From contig CAMGYJ010000007.1 in assembly GCA_946122785.1 (NCBI GenBank), positions 40,449,587-40,513,586 on the forward strand: 64,000 nt of DNA, in the 5' to 3' direction. Positions within the stretch are counted from its first letter, which is position 1; every line of letters begins with the position of its first letter. The translations under genes and the position numbers were made by a program. Shown in pieces: positions 12,204 through 25,040 of this stretch. The DNA comes from Linum tenue (taxonomy: Eukaryota; Streptophyta; Magnoliopsida; Malpighiales; Linaceae). The notes below the pieces were generated by a model, which was given only the letters and a program-made list of their open reading frames with translations, made no database searches and was not told the origin of the DNA.

Positions 12204-13439
12204 AGTGACAAAGCTTGGAAAGGAAAAGAGCAAGGAGGAGGAGAAGGAGGAACAGTCACCGGCGGATCGAAGCGGAAGGAGAAATGTGTGGCATTGGATG
12301 GAAAAAGGCGCCAAGCTCAGGGAGAGATCTCAGCGGCACACAATCCAAGTTGAATATTATTCCGTGCCCTGGCTGAGAAATGAGCAGACGAAGGAAGGAA
12401 GGAAGGAAGGAAGAAGGGAATATACGCACAAATTTATGAGGGGGAGTTATGTTATTGTTGGGTGAGCGTGATTGCGTGAATGCTTTTTTGCTTGCTTGGC
12501 TTCTCCTCCACTTTGCTCCAGCAGCTACTTTCTTTCTTATTTATTCGCTTTAATTAAACATGCAAACAAATTTTAAGATACTCCACATTCCACCAAATCA
12601 TAAATAATTTTTCTTAGATTATCATTTTTAATGTTGTATAATTGCAAGAATTTTGAGACGAATCGGATGATGAAAATAAAATTTTGATGCTTGATGTATC
12701 TGTGTATCATATGCATCCAAACAAAAATAAGGTTGTTCCCTTGACTTTTTTAAGGAATTTATTCTATTAAAATAAATTTTGTGTTTATGGTATACCCACA
12801 AGTTTGAGTGTATATGATTAGAGTCTAGAGATGATATCAGGGATTCAGGGTTCAGGGAAGATTGGCCTAAACCTATCCACATCCCATTTTCAATTCCCAA
12901 ACCCATATTCTCTCCGTCCTTATTTGGGTGGAGCATTTTTCATTCTCATCCATTTGATTTTCGGATAATCATGGATATTCCATATTCTATATAGTAAAGA
13001 CTTGTGTACTCTAGAAGTATAGTATACTCCAAGTGATCTGACTGATAGATGAACTTCGATGAGTTCCTATCAATCTCAACAGTCAATTATATAAAGAAAT
13101 ACAAATAATAGATGAGCATGTTTGATGGAAGCCATGTAGAAATGTCATTCTTTTCAATGTACAGTAATATGAATAAATCTATTTTAGCCCAAACGATAAA
13201 GAGTCATTTGGGTCCAAGGGGTTTGAGGCGTTAGACATTACCTCAAGTGAGTAGACGCCCCCGCCTATCGAAAGAGTGGGAGAGGAGAAGATGTTAGGCA
13301 GAAAAATCACAGAGAAGTTTTAGTAAATGTAGAGAGAACATTATACAAGTTTGGATGGTAGATACGTGATCCAGGTGTCTGTCAAGCTATAAATGTTATG
13401 GTCAGGCGCCTGACACTCTCGGTCACTGTACATTTTACT
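12204..13439. other. Ceramide synthase upstream region; no gene seen
   Basis: 5' flank of the minus-strand gene, including a GGAA microsatellite at 12391-12412. The rest is AT-rich intergenic DNA without a supported frame. Confidence 0.4.
12391..12412. repeat. (GGAA)n microsatellite
   Basis: About five tandem GGAA units lying some 190 bases upstream of the ceramide synthase ATG. On the gene's strand it reads as a TTCC tract, in the likely leader or promoter. Confidence 0.8.
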
Positions 13440-16362
13440 TCTTGTGTCAGAAGGTGTCGGTAATCTAAAGTATATTGAAGTTCATATGCAGTCCCTAGAG
13501 ATTTCAGATAATTTCCTAGCTTATTTACATACTGAAATCCCTATGAAATCTCTGCCAAAGCCGTTCAAATTCTTCAAGCTTTGGTTGAAGCATCCCAAGT
13601 TTGACTCGCTTATTAGAGAAGGTTGGGACACAATAGTTTCAGACCCTCATCTTACCAGAATATATAAGAAGTTACAGGTTCTGAAAGGCTTAATGAAGAA
13701 GTTGAATAGAGAAGAATTCTCACAGTTGAGAGATAGAGTGGAGGGAAAAAAGAAATTTTGCAACATATCCGTAGTTAGGCTCTTATCGTATCCATCACTA
13801 GGTTTGTTTGAACTGGAAGGAAAGATCTCCTAAGAGCTTTTTTGTCCTAATGCCAGCTGAAGAATCATTCTTTAGGAAAAAAGCTAAGGGAAATTTGGTT
13901 GAAATTGGGGATGCTAACACTGTCTACTTTCAAAGATCTGTCAAAACAAGGAAAATAAGAAATACTATAAGGTCATTGAAGATCTCATGGAAATAGAACT
14001 CGAGATGTGGAAGAAATGGGCAAGATTGTTGATGAGTTCTATACAGGATTACTTGGACATACTAATGGGGAACTGAAGGCGCCTCCTATTGAGTTTTATG
14101 AGAAAATTCTAAAAAATACTCACAATATAATAGTATACCCATCTATGTGATCCTGTTTGGGAAGAGGAAGTAAAGGAAACCATATTTTGGATGAATGGTG
14201 ATACGAGTCCAGACCCTGATGAATTATCATCAATTACTTTTTTCCACGCTACATGGTCACTTGTGGGTGTTGTAGGGCTGAAAATTTGTCTGTCCCGTCC
14301 CTGTCCCGTCCCTGTCCCTGTCTGACCCGTCCTTGAAGGGTCAAGATGTATAACCGTCCCGTCCCGTCCCTGTCTCCTTCTTGACCCTGTCTGACCCTCA
14401 AGGGTTGGGACCGGACGGGACGGGCCGGGTCAGTGGGTCGACCCTAATCAACACACTACTTTTTTACAAATTACATTTTCGTACCCAAATTTATTTTTTC
14501 TTACAATTTAGTACCTAAATTTTATTTTTTTTACAAATAAGTCCATAAATTTTGATGGTAAAATTACGTTTTGGTACCCAAATTTTTTTATTTTTACAAA
14601 TTAGTACCTAAACTTTTAAAACTTTACAAAAAGGTCCAATGAAGTATGAGATATTTGTTGTTGCTAAGGGTCACAGGGTCAAAACGTGACCCGTCCCTAA
14701 GTTGTCCCGATCCGTCCCGGCCCTTACAGGGTCAACAAATGACCCGTCCCTAATCTGTCCCTGTAGACAAACTGACCCGTCCCGACCCTTAGGGACGGGA
14801 CGGGTCGGGACGGGTCAGTGGGTTTTCAGGGACAAGCTTTCACCCCTAGGGTGTTGAAATTACCAAGGCAATTCAAAAGTGCTTTCTTGACATGAATGAT
14901 ACAAATAACTAAAAGAACTTTTTAGAACGGGAAAAAATCTCGTGAAGAAAATCCCATGATTAAAAATAAGTTTTATTGTAGTGAGATGCCATGTGAAATG
15001 ACTTCCACAATCCTTACCTAAATTCCTGAAGTATCAAATCGAGAAGAGATGAAGAATTTTAAGTCTATTGCTTGTTGTAACATCATATGCAAACGCATGT
15101 CAAAGATAGTTTCTAAGAGATTGAGTGAAGTACTTCCTTTAATCATTATAAAAAACCAAACATTTGTAAGGACAGAGTTATATAAGATATCTTTCTTTTA
15201 GATCAAGAGTTAGTTTGAAGGTATTCTGCGACGACCATTCACCTAGATGTGCAAACAAGATGATCGTATGAAGGATTTGGATTCAATCAATTGAGATTTC
15301 ATTTTAACTGTACTTAAAGCCATATGTATAACTACTGCGTTTTTTAGTAGGCAAGAATATGCATAGAACTCATATGTTGAGTGTGCGGTTAAATTGGTGG
15401 TTTGATTGGGCATTTTGAAGCTTGCCAAGGTTTTAGACAGGGAGGTCATTTATCTTCATATCTATTTGTTGTGGCTACGAAGGTGTTTACTTTTCCTTGG
15501 AATGAATCTACTAGTAATGGCCCGTTTTCTTTCCGTCCTATGTGCAAAAAGATTGGGATAGACGGATAACATATGTGTGTTTCGGGGTTCATCTGTTGGT
15601 TTTCTCATACAGCTCCAACCTTGGGATTCATATTATATAAGGAGTTTGGAGAAGTTTAGAGTTTTGTTAGGTCTGAGGTCCAATCCTATCAAATGTGAGA
15701 TATATTTTGGGGGATTGGACCATGGAGAAATGACAATAAGAGCTGCTAAATTTGGTTAGTAGTTAGTAAAATTTCCAATATGATACTTGTGAGTCCCACA
15801 AATAATTGGTAAGTTGAGTGTAGCTTTTTTTGAACCTCTTATCGATCGTTTCACTAACAGAGTTAATGGATGGAAGGTATTGACTTATGCAGGCAGTTTA
15901 GAGCTAGTGGGTACAATTTTATGTAGTTTGACTCAATATTTGATGTCGGTGTTTGTACTTCTGAAGGCTGTCATCCGAGAAGTGGAAAGAATTTGTAGCA
16001 ATTTTTTGGGACTGGAAGTGGGTAACATGATCAGAGCAAAAGTTGTCTGGAAGCATTTGGCTTTCCCTAAAGCTGAAGGAGGCTTGGGTGTGAGAGACCT
16101 TAATTACCTCCTGGAATTTAACATGTATATTCATGCATATTTGGGCTATCATGTTGCAGCAGGGGTCCCTCTAGGACGCTTGAGATATGGTTTACAAGCT
16201 CAAAAGGATGCATTTCTGGGGTATTCCAAATTTGTTCTCATTCTATGATGGAGGGGGGATTTATTGGAATTCTCAACATATGCAGAAATATGCTATCAAG
16301 AAGATATTGAATAAAATAAGACCTCAGCATCGAAAGGTGGCATGGAGTAACTTGCTATAGAA
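13440..16362 (+). pseudogene. Degenerate LINE ORF2 remnant (5'-truncated)
   Basis: Plus-strand LINE pieces in order. 13540-13740: PFKFFKLWLKHPKF, then KLNREEFSQLRDRVE. 13855-13985: EESFFRKKAKGN, then GDANTVYFQRSVK. 14140-14270: the segment before the RT core. 15020-15180: LIPKIPEVSNREEMKNFKSI, then KRMSKIVSKRLSEVLP. 15577-15730: LEKFRVLLGLRSNPIK. 15820-16110: PLIDRFTNRVNGWK, then KAEGGLGVRDL. Many frameshifts and stops; the catalytic FADD box is not preserved. The endonuclease domain is absent on the 5' side. A MITE (14273-14848) interrupts it cleanly, and reading resumes with ITKAIQKCFLDMND. No target duplication found. Confidence 0.82.
14273..14848. mobile_element. hAT-type MITE with perfect 8-bp target duplication
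   Basis: Flanked by exact GGGTGTTG copies (14265-14272 and 14849-14856). Termini are TAGGGCTGAAA and the inverse of TAGGGGTGAAA. Subterminal regions are arrays of CCCGTCCCTGTCC-like words. No coding frame. Total 576 bases. Confidence 0.92.
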
Positions 16363-17625
16363 GCATGGGCGGAGCTAGATGGGCAATTTTGAAATTACGT
16401 ACAAAATTTTATTGGACTTGGGAAAATTGCATACAAAATGAAGGTTATATTATTAATATTGGTCGCTTGCAACTGTAAACATGGATATGAACATAGTTCA
16501 ATGGAAATTACATTGTACTCCTCACCAGGTGGCCTAGGTTTGAGCCAAGAGAAAGGTGAAAATTTTACATTTGTAAGCTTGTTAGTTTAATGTGTTATGT
16601 AACCGAAGGGAAATTTAACCCTTTTATCTTTCGTAGTTTGTATGAAAGTTTGTATTTACAAGTCAAAATTTCTTATTGTTTAGGATTCTTTTAGTTATAT
16701 ATTAATTATTGTATTAACAAATGAACTTTCATCATTTGTGTTTATGAGTTAAGTGCCTTTAAAATAGGTCAAGTAACTTCTTCTAGATCCTTATTTCTAA
16801 TAAATCTTTTAGTTATATATTAATTACTTATTTTATTAATGAACATCCATTTTCCATTTACAGAAATGCAGATAAACATACTCGTTTGGATGAGTTATTC
16901 GTATGAGTTATTTGGGTGCAAATAACTCGTTTGTCTACAAAAGTTGGTGATGAGTTATTTGTACTTGAATTAATTTGAAATAACTCATTAATGAGTTATT
17001 GTCAATACCTCATAGGGGTAGTTATTGTGAGGAATTCCACTTTTATATTAACTCGTCACACAACAACTCATCCAAACGACAATCGATGCATGATTAATTT
17101 ATTTGCTCATAATTTTTCTTTATATAAAATAACACCTTGTATCATTATAATAATAGAAAATGAATTACTATAAGTATTAATTTTTCTTGTAATAATCCTT
17201 TTTTTTTTTTGTTATAATACACTAAATAACTCCGGCCTCCGATCCTCAAATATATCCTGCCTCTCCGCTAGAAGGGAATTGTTGTCCCATGAAATGGATT
17301 TTTGATTTGGCTGATTGTTAGAGGAAAAGATTCAAACAAGGAAGAAGATGAGTCAATGGGATTTTCTAGGTCCTTTCCATTGTAAACTCTGTAACCATGG
17401 CTAAAAAAAACTAGAGATCATCTCTTTGGCGAGTGTGATTACTACAGAGAGTTGTTCCCTGCTTTGTTTGGCGGCTATATATATACTTTTTGACATTCTA
17501 TTACTGTACACTGCGATAATCATGAAACTCAAAGATTATAATGAGTTTTGCATCAGCGAGATTTTCCATATCAAATACAATTAGGAGAAGAAAATATTAA
17601 AAAAGGTGTACGGTTAAGTGATAAA
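16363..17625. other. AT-rich intergenic sequence with a small inverted-repeat element
   Basis: No gene seen. It contains the possible MITE at 16881-17080 and the 3' flank of the CYP707A gene. Confidence 0.4.
16881..17080. repeat. Possible 200-base MITE
   Basis: Ends CTCGTTTGGATGAGTT and ACTCATCCAAACGAC are inverted copies. The interior is filled with TGAGTTATT and its inverse AATAACTCA. No convincing target duplication, so the superfamily is open. Confidence 0.55.
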
Positions 17626-20205
17626 TTAGAAGGGGTTGCAGCTGTGCTTTAGAGGGGTTGATGAACGTGGCTCTCTCCAAAATCTAGCGGGCAACCCTTC
17701 TAGAGGTACAGGGAATGGACTATATTGAACTCCATTTCCCTTCCCCACTACTTCCCACCTGCAAAACCAAACAAAATACAACCCAAAAATATACATAAAT
17801 CAGCTATCTCTCATGGCTCAGCCCTAACAATTGGGCAGGACCCATTCCCCCACAATAAGAGCTAATATTAACGGTGTTTGTAAAATCATATTGTATTGGC
17901 GGTCTGATCAGAAAAATTTCTTATCGAAGTCTAAATCGATAGATAATTTTTAGCGGTACATGAAGCAGTTGAACCAAATGTGAAGGAGAATACATGTTTT
18001 TTGTTTGTTTTTCTGTGTAGCTGTTAGGAAACGATATATAATTTTTCCCTATGTTTGTAGGTACCTGAAATTGGTAAGAAGGTGATGGAGGAAGATGAGG
18101 ACTTCAAGTTTGGCGAGTTCGTTTCCTGGGCAAGCATGTGATCCATTCCCAAATGGCATGAATGTATTGGGCCTTGGAGGAACCTATTTTAATACCCACC
18201 AACCAACCCAACCAAAGAAGAGAGCACCATTCGAATCAGATTCTGGCACAAAATATCATTGTCTTGTTCTAATTGGGCTTTTTGGCTTTTTATCTCTAGT
18301 TTCTACTACTTGGGCCAATGGCTGACCACTATTTGTCTGGAAAAATACCCTCAATAAATACAACCCAAAAAAAAAAAAAGCGACAATATTATTACCTCAA
18401 ATCTAGAAGGGTCAAATTTTTGTGGATCAGGAAAAAATTCTGGGCTGTGATGAATGTTCCTGAACAGTGGCATCACTTTCCACCCTTTTGGTATCAAGTA
18501 CCCTACAAACATATTGCCATTTATAATATGTATTCAGAAACCAATACAGAAAAAAAAGGAAAAGTTCTAGCACATTCTGCCAAAAAAAATAGAGTAAAAA
18601 ATGGAGGGACTGAAAGTAAATTTGGTATTTTATATCATCATGCACCTTTGTATTCCACATCAGCTACTGCTTCTCTGAATGTGAATGATATGATACTGGC
18701 CATCCTCAAGCTCTCCATAATCACCTGCATGCATGTGTGGGACGGGATACGGTAATGGCGTTTAAGTATTGCTTATAAACTTCAAATTATTAAACCAATA
18801 TACTAAGAGATGCAACGACGGCGGCTGATTATTTTCCATTTCGAATTTAATAACAAATATTATTCTTAGCATAGCTATTCATTCACACAAGCGTCACGAG
18901 AACAAACTATTGTCGTATGTCTAGTCTGGAATTCTGGATCATGTCAAGCGCGAGCTCGATGTGGAGAGTTAACAATTTTGAACAAAAATTTTAATCCTCA
19001 ACCACCAGCATTCCTAATTTTTTTTTTATAATTATGACAAAATCAAGGGCGTAATCAATTATACCTACCCTATACGTAAGAGGCATATTCCTGATCTGTC
19101 CCCATGTTAAGCACTCCCCGCCTCCCTCGTTGGCTTCATAAATCGCCATTTGCTCCGCCTGCCAAATCATTTAATCACCGGGTTAACTCCGAAAACGCTA
19201 AATTAATTAAATATATCTGCCACCTACCTTGACGGCTTCCAGTAGCTTGCGGTCGTCGGCGAGGAACTTAAGCACCCAAGTCAACACGCTAGCCGTAGTG
19301 TCCCGCGCCGCGAACACAACCCCGATGAGATTGTCGGCGATCTCCTCGTCGGTCAACGTTCCACCCTCCCCGTCCTTGAAATCGAGCAGCTGTCCCAGCA
19401 GCAACCCCTCCTTTTCAACGCTACTACTTTTCTTCTTCTCCTTATTATTCCGCTCCCTCGTTATTATCTCGCGCACAATCTCCCCCAGCCGCTTCCTCGC
19501 CGAGACAGCCGCGTGGTAAGCCGTCCCCGGGATTCTGGTGGGGAAAGAATTGTAGCCCTTCTCCACTATCCCGTAGTCACGGCTCAACTCTCGCTTGCAA
19601 CGGGGGTCCACTACTACTTCTCCGAACACGGCCAGAACGGCGACGTCGAACGAGTACTTTTTCAGCTCGTGGAAAGTGGAGACGACTGCGGCGGAGGCGG
19701 CGGAGGCGGCGAGGGAGTGCAGAGAAGAGAGGGCTAAGGACTGGATGCGAGGGGTGAGGTGGCGGAGGCGGCGGTGCGGAGAAAGCGAGGCGCGGACGAG
19801 GGTTTTGAGGCGGGAGTGGTAGTGGCCCTGGTGGAAGAAGAGAGCCGACTTGCCGATGAGCATTTCTTTGGTTCTGGGGTAGGTCGGTTTGAAGAGATGG
19901 GAACCGGTGACCAGCACGAACCGGGCAGCATCCGGGCTGGCCAGCACGACGCAAGGGCAGCCCAGGATGCTGGTCTTGAACACGTCCCCGTACCTCTTCT
20001 TCCTGGTCGCGAAGAAGAGGTTCGGGTGTTGGGAGTAGAGTTGGAGGGTTTCGCCCACGTAAGGCCATCCCATTGTCCCCGGGGGGAGCTTCGGATTCTC
20101 CTCGTTGTTGTTGATGACGATTGGTTTTATGATTTTCACGAGGAAGTGGTAAGAGAGGAAGAGGCAGCAAGTGTAGATGAAGATCGTGGACGACGCGATC
20201 TCCAT
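17626..20205 (-). CDS. CYP707A: CYP707A, abscisic acid 8'-hydroxylase, six exons
   Basis: Exons (minus): 20205-19228, 19158-19069, 18724-18646, 18502-18396, 18183-18065 and 17758-17626, giving 501 residues. It is an ER-bound cytochrome P450 that starts abscisic acid breakdown by 8'-hydroxylation. Visible landmarks: N-terminal membrane anchor (residues 1-28); proline hinge KLPPGTMGWPYVGETLQLYS; I-helix AARDTTAS (299-306); K-helix ExxR as ESLR (360-363); the PKGWKVMPLFRNIHH region; and heme loop PFGNGSHACPG with its Cys at 436. The family signature NMPLTYRVIMESLRMASI is split by an intron at R|V. The first exon is GC-rich and unusually long in Ser/Ala (around residues 160-190). The C-terminus runs about 15 residues past PARFW. 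Subgroup (A1-A4) cannot be assigned by eye. Confidence 0.95.
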
Positions 20206-20297
20206 GCAAATAATAGCTTAGTTTAGTTTGGTTGTTTCAAGCTAGCTCTTTGGTTGTTTGTAGTTTTGTGGGGCGGGGTGGGATGTGGTTTTGGTGG

Positions 20298-20305
20298 TTT
20301 TTATA
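20298..20305 (-). promoter_or_regulatory. TATA box of CYP707A
   Basis: TATAAAAA on the minus strand, 93 bases upstream of the ATG at 20205, inside CTCTATAAAAACC. Position and sequence fit a core promoter. Confidence 0.6.
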
Positions 20306-20309
20306 GAGG

Positions 20310-21870
20310 AAGATGTGGGTGAAACATGGCGATCGATTGCTCGATGAACTTAACTAGGAAGCGATTTTTCCTATGATTGTTGAATTTATTTGATTTATTA
20401 TATATACATTTTTATTGCTGTTTGGGGGGGCGGGCGGGTGTCCAAGTGTAAATGGTGCTAAAGTCGCCCAAGCAAAAGCCTAATTATGACTATGCGAGTC
20501 TTGTTACATCTGTCCCAACCAAACAATGCAGGGTGGTTGTGTGCGTCTGTGTATTTTTAAGAAACATATATACATGTATCCAAATACATGTATCTTAACT
20601 AATTTATATTATCTTTTTCGTACACGATTTTTATGGAATGCAACGAAATGATTGTTAACTTTGGATATTTTGCTGAGATTCCAAGTCAAATAAAGTGGTT
20701 GAATGTTGTCCATCCCATTATTCAGTACTATTCCTCTTCCATTTTGGTACATCAACCTTCATCCTTAATCATATCACCTTTACGTGGAGAAATAACGTAA
20801 ATTCTCAAAGGAAAAGATATATGATCAATTCATTTTTAAGATTTTTTAGTGCAATATTTATTCTTAATCTAAGTATCGCTATTGTAAATTGATTTGAATT
20901 CTCACGAGAACATCAATGTTATAGGTTTCAACATCATAATGAAACTAACAAGAAAACCTTCATATCACAAGTATCGCACTTTTACGTTAACAAAATAGAA
21001 AACATTCATGCATATCACAAAATAACTCAATCAAATATTGAAGCCTTACAACTTACAAGGAGGCATATATAATAATAAGCAGCTCCAAATACTTATTGAA
21101 ACTTCGAAGCGCGTGTCACAATGTTTCATTCGTTTCATATACATATTTAGCATCCATATTAGCTTCTGCAAATTGTGAAATGAAATCCCAAACAAATTTG
21201 AATTCTGCCAATACACGGAGATATACCTGATAAATTACGGATAAACTATAACTAATTACAAAAAATTACGAGATTTGTAACTTTAAGTGCAGTACCAATA
21301 ACATAAACTTGCAAGGACAATAGTGGGCTTTTTAGCATTAATTTTGATATGCCCCATAAATATGACAATGAGAAAAAAAAAAAAAAAAAAAAGAGAACAA
21401 CGAGAGCAGTATCAAAGTTGTGGACTCCCTCCCTCCCGCTGGCTGTGGGCTTTAGGATAGGACACAAATTTCAAAGGGTGTAGTTGTGTCATTTCGCTGT
21501 CTCACGCACATTCTCACTCAAAATTAAATAATTCCCAAATATGGTTAGCAATTTCGAAATTAACTAATAAATAATAATAATTGAGCGGCGAGCCTGGATC
21601 AGACGGCGCCGCTTCATGTGCCGATGTAGGACCGGAGCTGACCTACTCAGGCCCAACCGCCCATACGGACCCCAGCCGTGGGCCGCGGCGCATTCCGGCC
21701 CTCACGTTTTCAGCCACTCGGATTGTTGTGATAGTTTAAACTCTCCCCATGATCCAACGGCAGAAAACGCGTCACATCGTAGCAGCGTCTCATTGCTTCA
21801 AGTTCCAGAATCGTTCTGAAGCGGGTCCGGCGCCGGGGTCCGGCCCCTTCATTGAAGTGACATCACATCT
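20310..21870. other. Upstream and intergenic region, no gene seen
   Basis: Promoter-side DNA of CYP707A followed by AT-rich sequence. Contains a poly-A run near 21375-21392. GC content rises at 21580-21860 without a supported coding frame. Confidence 0.4.
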
Positions 21871-21878
21871 GTGAAAAT

Positions 21879-22334
21879 CAAGGTTGTCAACCCGCGGGTT
21901 GACCCAATTTAACCCTGACCCGGTGAGAAAAACGGGCCGCACGCACCTGCCGGGCCGACCGCTATAAGGTACCGGGTTGGAGGTCAAATTGTGTCATTTT
22001 TTTCTTTAGTTTGCGAAATGCGCCTATTTTCCAATTTTTCTTTTCGTCTAACTCAATCTTTGGAATACTAAGTTGAACATTTGAACATTTATGTTATAGA
22101 AGTGTGTGTGAATTTTCACTATATGTTGGATCTAAGTACGATATGTTATTTTGGTGTAATATTATATGTTATAACTCATATGTTAGATAAGATTTGATAT
22201 AATTTATGAGGATAAGTACAATATAATGACTCTTTTTATATTTCCGGGCCAAACCGGGCTAAAACGGTTGACCCATTAACCCTTGACCCACTAGCTCGAC
22301 CGGGTCCGGGTCAACCCACGGGTTGACAACCTTG
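21879..22334. mobile_element. hAT-type MITE with long termini and perfect 8-bp target duplication
   Basis: Exact GTGAAAAT copies at 21871-21878 and 22335-22342. The termini start CAAGGTTGTCAACCCG and continue YGGGTTGACCC, about 27 bases inverted. The interior is AT-rich, without coding capacity. A truncated relative lies in inverse orientation at about 23150-23405. Confidence 0.92.
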
Positions 22335-22567
22335 GTGAAAATGGACGTCACGTGCGTAGGGTAGCGATCAAGCCAAGCTGGACATGACACGTGTTGAAAT
22401 CCCGGCGGATGAGTTGGTGAGAGATTGTGTGGTGATGAAATTGATGCGAGGAGTGAGCCGTTGGATTGGATGACATTTTTCGATTTTGACCATGATTTAC
22501 TTGATCCGTTTGACCTATGCTGGGATGTGAGGGTACTTTTCTCGACCTCACGTTCTATGGTCGACCG

Positions 22568-22705
22568 TATTAACTAAATCATATATAATTTTCTTCAAAT
22601 TACTTAGAGTTTTGGTTTATTACATCATATTTGGGCTATTAACTAAATTATATATAATTTTCTTCAAATTACTTAGAGTTTTGGTTTATTACATCATATT
22701 TGGGC
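22568..22705. repeat. 69-base tandem duplication
   Basis: Two adjacent copies (22568-22636, 22637-22705) starting TATTAACTAAAT and ending CATATTTGGGC differ at one base by eye. Recent local duplication; no coding meaning. Confidence 0.9.
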
Positions 22706-23149
22706 TATGATAAAGTTGTAAATATGTAAACGAAACTTCTTAAATAATTTTACTACATCTATCATGTCATAGTTTGTTTCCCTGACTTATTAGTAAATAA
22801 ATCAATGTTTCAAATAATTTTCTAAATTACATACTTGTATGTCGACCTAACCCGACTAGCACACCAGCTTCATCAAATGATCCACCATTTATTGTGTACT
22901 CCTCATTGATCATATTTGATGACAAAAAATTATATCCAAATTAAAAAAAAATACTAAAATGTTCGTTTTAATTAATTATTGCTATCTATATAAAAATAAT
23001 AAACTAATTATTTATTCAAAATGATGAAATCTTCATGAAACTAGATTATGAGCCAAGTGAAAATTTGGAGCTTTGGTATTACAGCACTCCTCAATGGAGC
23101 GAATATTTATTTGATTGGGCTACAATGTCAAATCTGATGAAGTATTAAG

Positions 23150-23405
23150 GGTTGTCAACCTGCTATATCCCGTTGGCCCGGTCGAGCAACATTTATTGAA
23201 AATTCACACACTTATATAATATAAATATTCAAATGTTCAAGTTAGAATTTCAAAAATAGAGTAAAACGAAGAGAAAAACCGAAAAATAGACACATTTCGT
23301 AAACCAAAGAAAAAACGACACCGTGCAACCTCTAACCTGTTAACCTTGCAAGAGATCGACCCGCTGGACATGTATGTCCGTTTTTCTCACCAGATAAGAT
23401 CAAAA
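23150..23405. mobile_element. Truncated, inverted relative of the 21879 MITE
   Basis: Starts AGGGTTGTCAACC like the MITE terminus and then matches the inverse of 21900-22100: the CACACACTTATATAA, TTCAAATGTTCAAGTT and GACACATTTCGTAAACC stretches mirror AGTGTGTG, AACATTTGAACA and GTTTGCGAAATGCGCC. The far terminus is missing. Confidence 0.7.
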
Positions 23406-25040
23406 CGAGTCAAACAACAGATCTACTAGACTAGAGGAATCTTTCATGGAGCCCTACGGCTACTCTATGAAGTGCGAGCCTAGAGTTTGGACGTGGACCT
23501 ATAAAACAAAACAGCGCACAATATAATTGAACATTGAATCATGGTTTGCCTCTTTTTGTGCGTGAGATCTTTGCTACGAAGATTTCCCCCGTAAAGTAAA
23601 GACACTGGAGTACGGCATCGATCCATCGGTCGTCCAGATTTCCTCTCATGCACCTAATCATTTGCTCCAGCCCGCCGCAATACTTTAGGGTGATCAAATT
23701 GGAGATGGGCAAGTGTGTTGTTGAATTCGAAGTTTGGATTTGGGAATGGTTGCATGCATTCTCCCAAAAAAAGGAGGGAATCGTTCCTTTTTCCTTATCG
23801 AGATAAGCACAATATTTGTGGCTGCTTTCGATTTGTCATAAGTGGAAGGTTGAGCTGAAACCAAACACTAACCCTATAAGGATATCTATCATGACTGCTC
23901 TTCACAAAACTTTCCCTTTACAAGTGTAAGCCTTTTCTTTGTCCTTCCTTGTAGGGATCATAATGAAAAATGACCAGCAACATATGATCGCGCTTTATTC
24001 AGAGGCGATCAACTTATGATTGCTTTTGTTCAAAACTATTTACTTTCAATCGTGTTAGTCACCAACGATTAGTGTATAGATCGCTTTTGTCACAAGCAAT
24101 TTGTTCAAAACATGTGTACTTCAGAAATTTTTATAAAAACTACTGTTTGTTGTAATTTATTTTTTAAGAACTAGTGTAGGTAGGGTGTCCGGTTGGTTCC
24201 CATTAACCCAGAATGATGGCCCAAATCCGGCCGAACCGAACAGAGCGAGAGGCCTATTGCAATTTGCACACTCCCACTGAAGGACGCCCTACTGTGGAAA
24301 AAGAGCTCACCCGCCAAACTGTCCTTGGTGGCGTGGGATTCCGTTTTTGGAACATACGGCGCACAGGCGGTCACCAACTGGTAAAACCAAAAAGAGAAGA
24401 GAGCTATTGGGATTTTCCCCCATCCGCCATGATCAGTTTTGGATTTCATTCTTGCCATCTTGGGGGTCATCGTGAACATGAGAGATCAGATACACAAATG
24501 AGATTCATATACACTTTAGTATGATTGCGCTAGCATGTTGTCGACACAAAGCGCGACTCCTAAGAACCTCCATTTTAGCCGGAGCACTTCTTGCCCTCCA
24601 ATATGGTGCATACGTTGCTAATCTGATCTTAACCAATCAAAGCAAGTTGATGGAGATTATTCCACTCCAAACTCTGGACCTTCAACCATGACAGCTCAGT
24701 TGATCGAGACAGATGGCAAGCGAATCATGTTACATAGATTTACTTGTACAATGCTAGGATGTAATGTTTGATTGAGACTAATCTGGTTGCCCTAACAAGA
24801 CTTCTAAGTTCTAACATCAAGCCATCACTCACCGAGCACCTGAATCTTCCTAAGTTTCAGTGGAAGGGAATAATGAGTGGTGCAGGAATAGCAAGTGGAC
24901 TCCAAGTTGCTTAAGAGATAGATATAGCTGAAGATAGTTGAGCTGATAACTCACTCATATGCCATGTCAAGCTGAATACACAAGTTGTGCTGATATAAAT
25001 ACAGGTGCCGTCAAAAAAGCTCTCATCAAAGACCAAGTAC
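23406..25040. other. Intergenic, no gene recognised
   Basis: Short open frames on both strands around 24170-24530 overlap each other and show no family features. Related words such as GATCGCTTT and GGCGATCAA at 23980-24110 hint at an old repeat. The last few hundred bases are probably the BRX1 3' end. Confidence 0.35.

Noticed and set aside
11493..12353. 286-codon plus-strand frame
   Set aside because: It covers the first exon and intron of the ceramide synthase gene in antisense and has no recognisable domain.
19577..20209. 210-codon minus-strand frame with Pro/Arg-rich product
   Set aside because: Alternative frame of the GC-rich first exon of CYP707A.
24171..24524. Overlapping frames of about 100 codons on both strands
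   Set aside because: No features on either strand and mutual overlap; probably chance.
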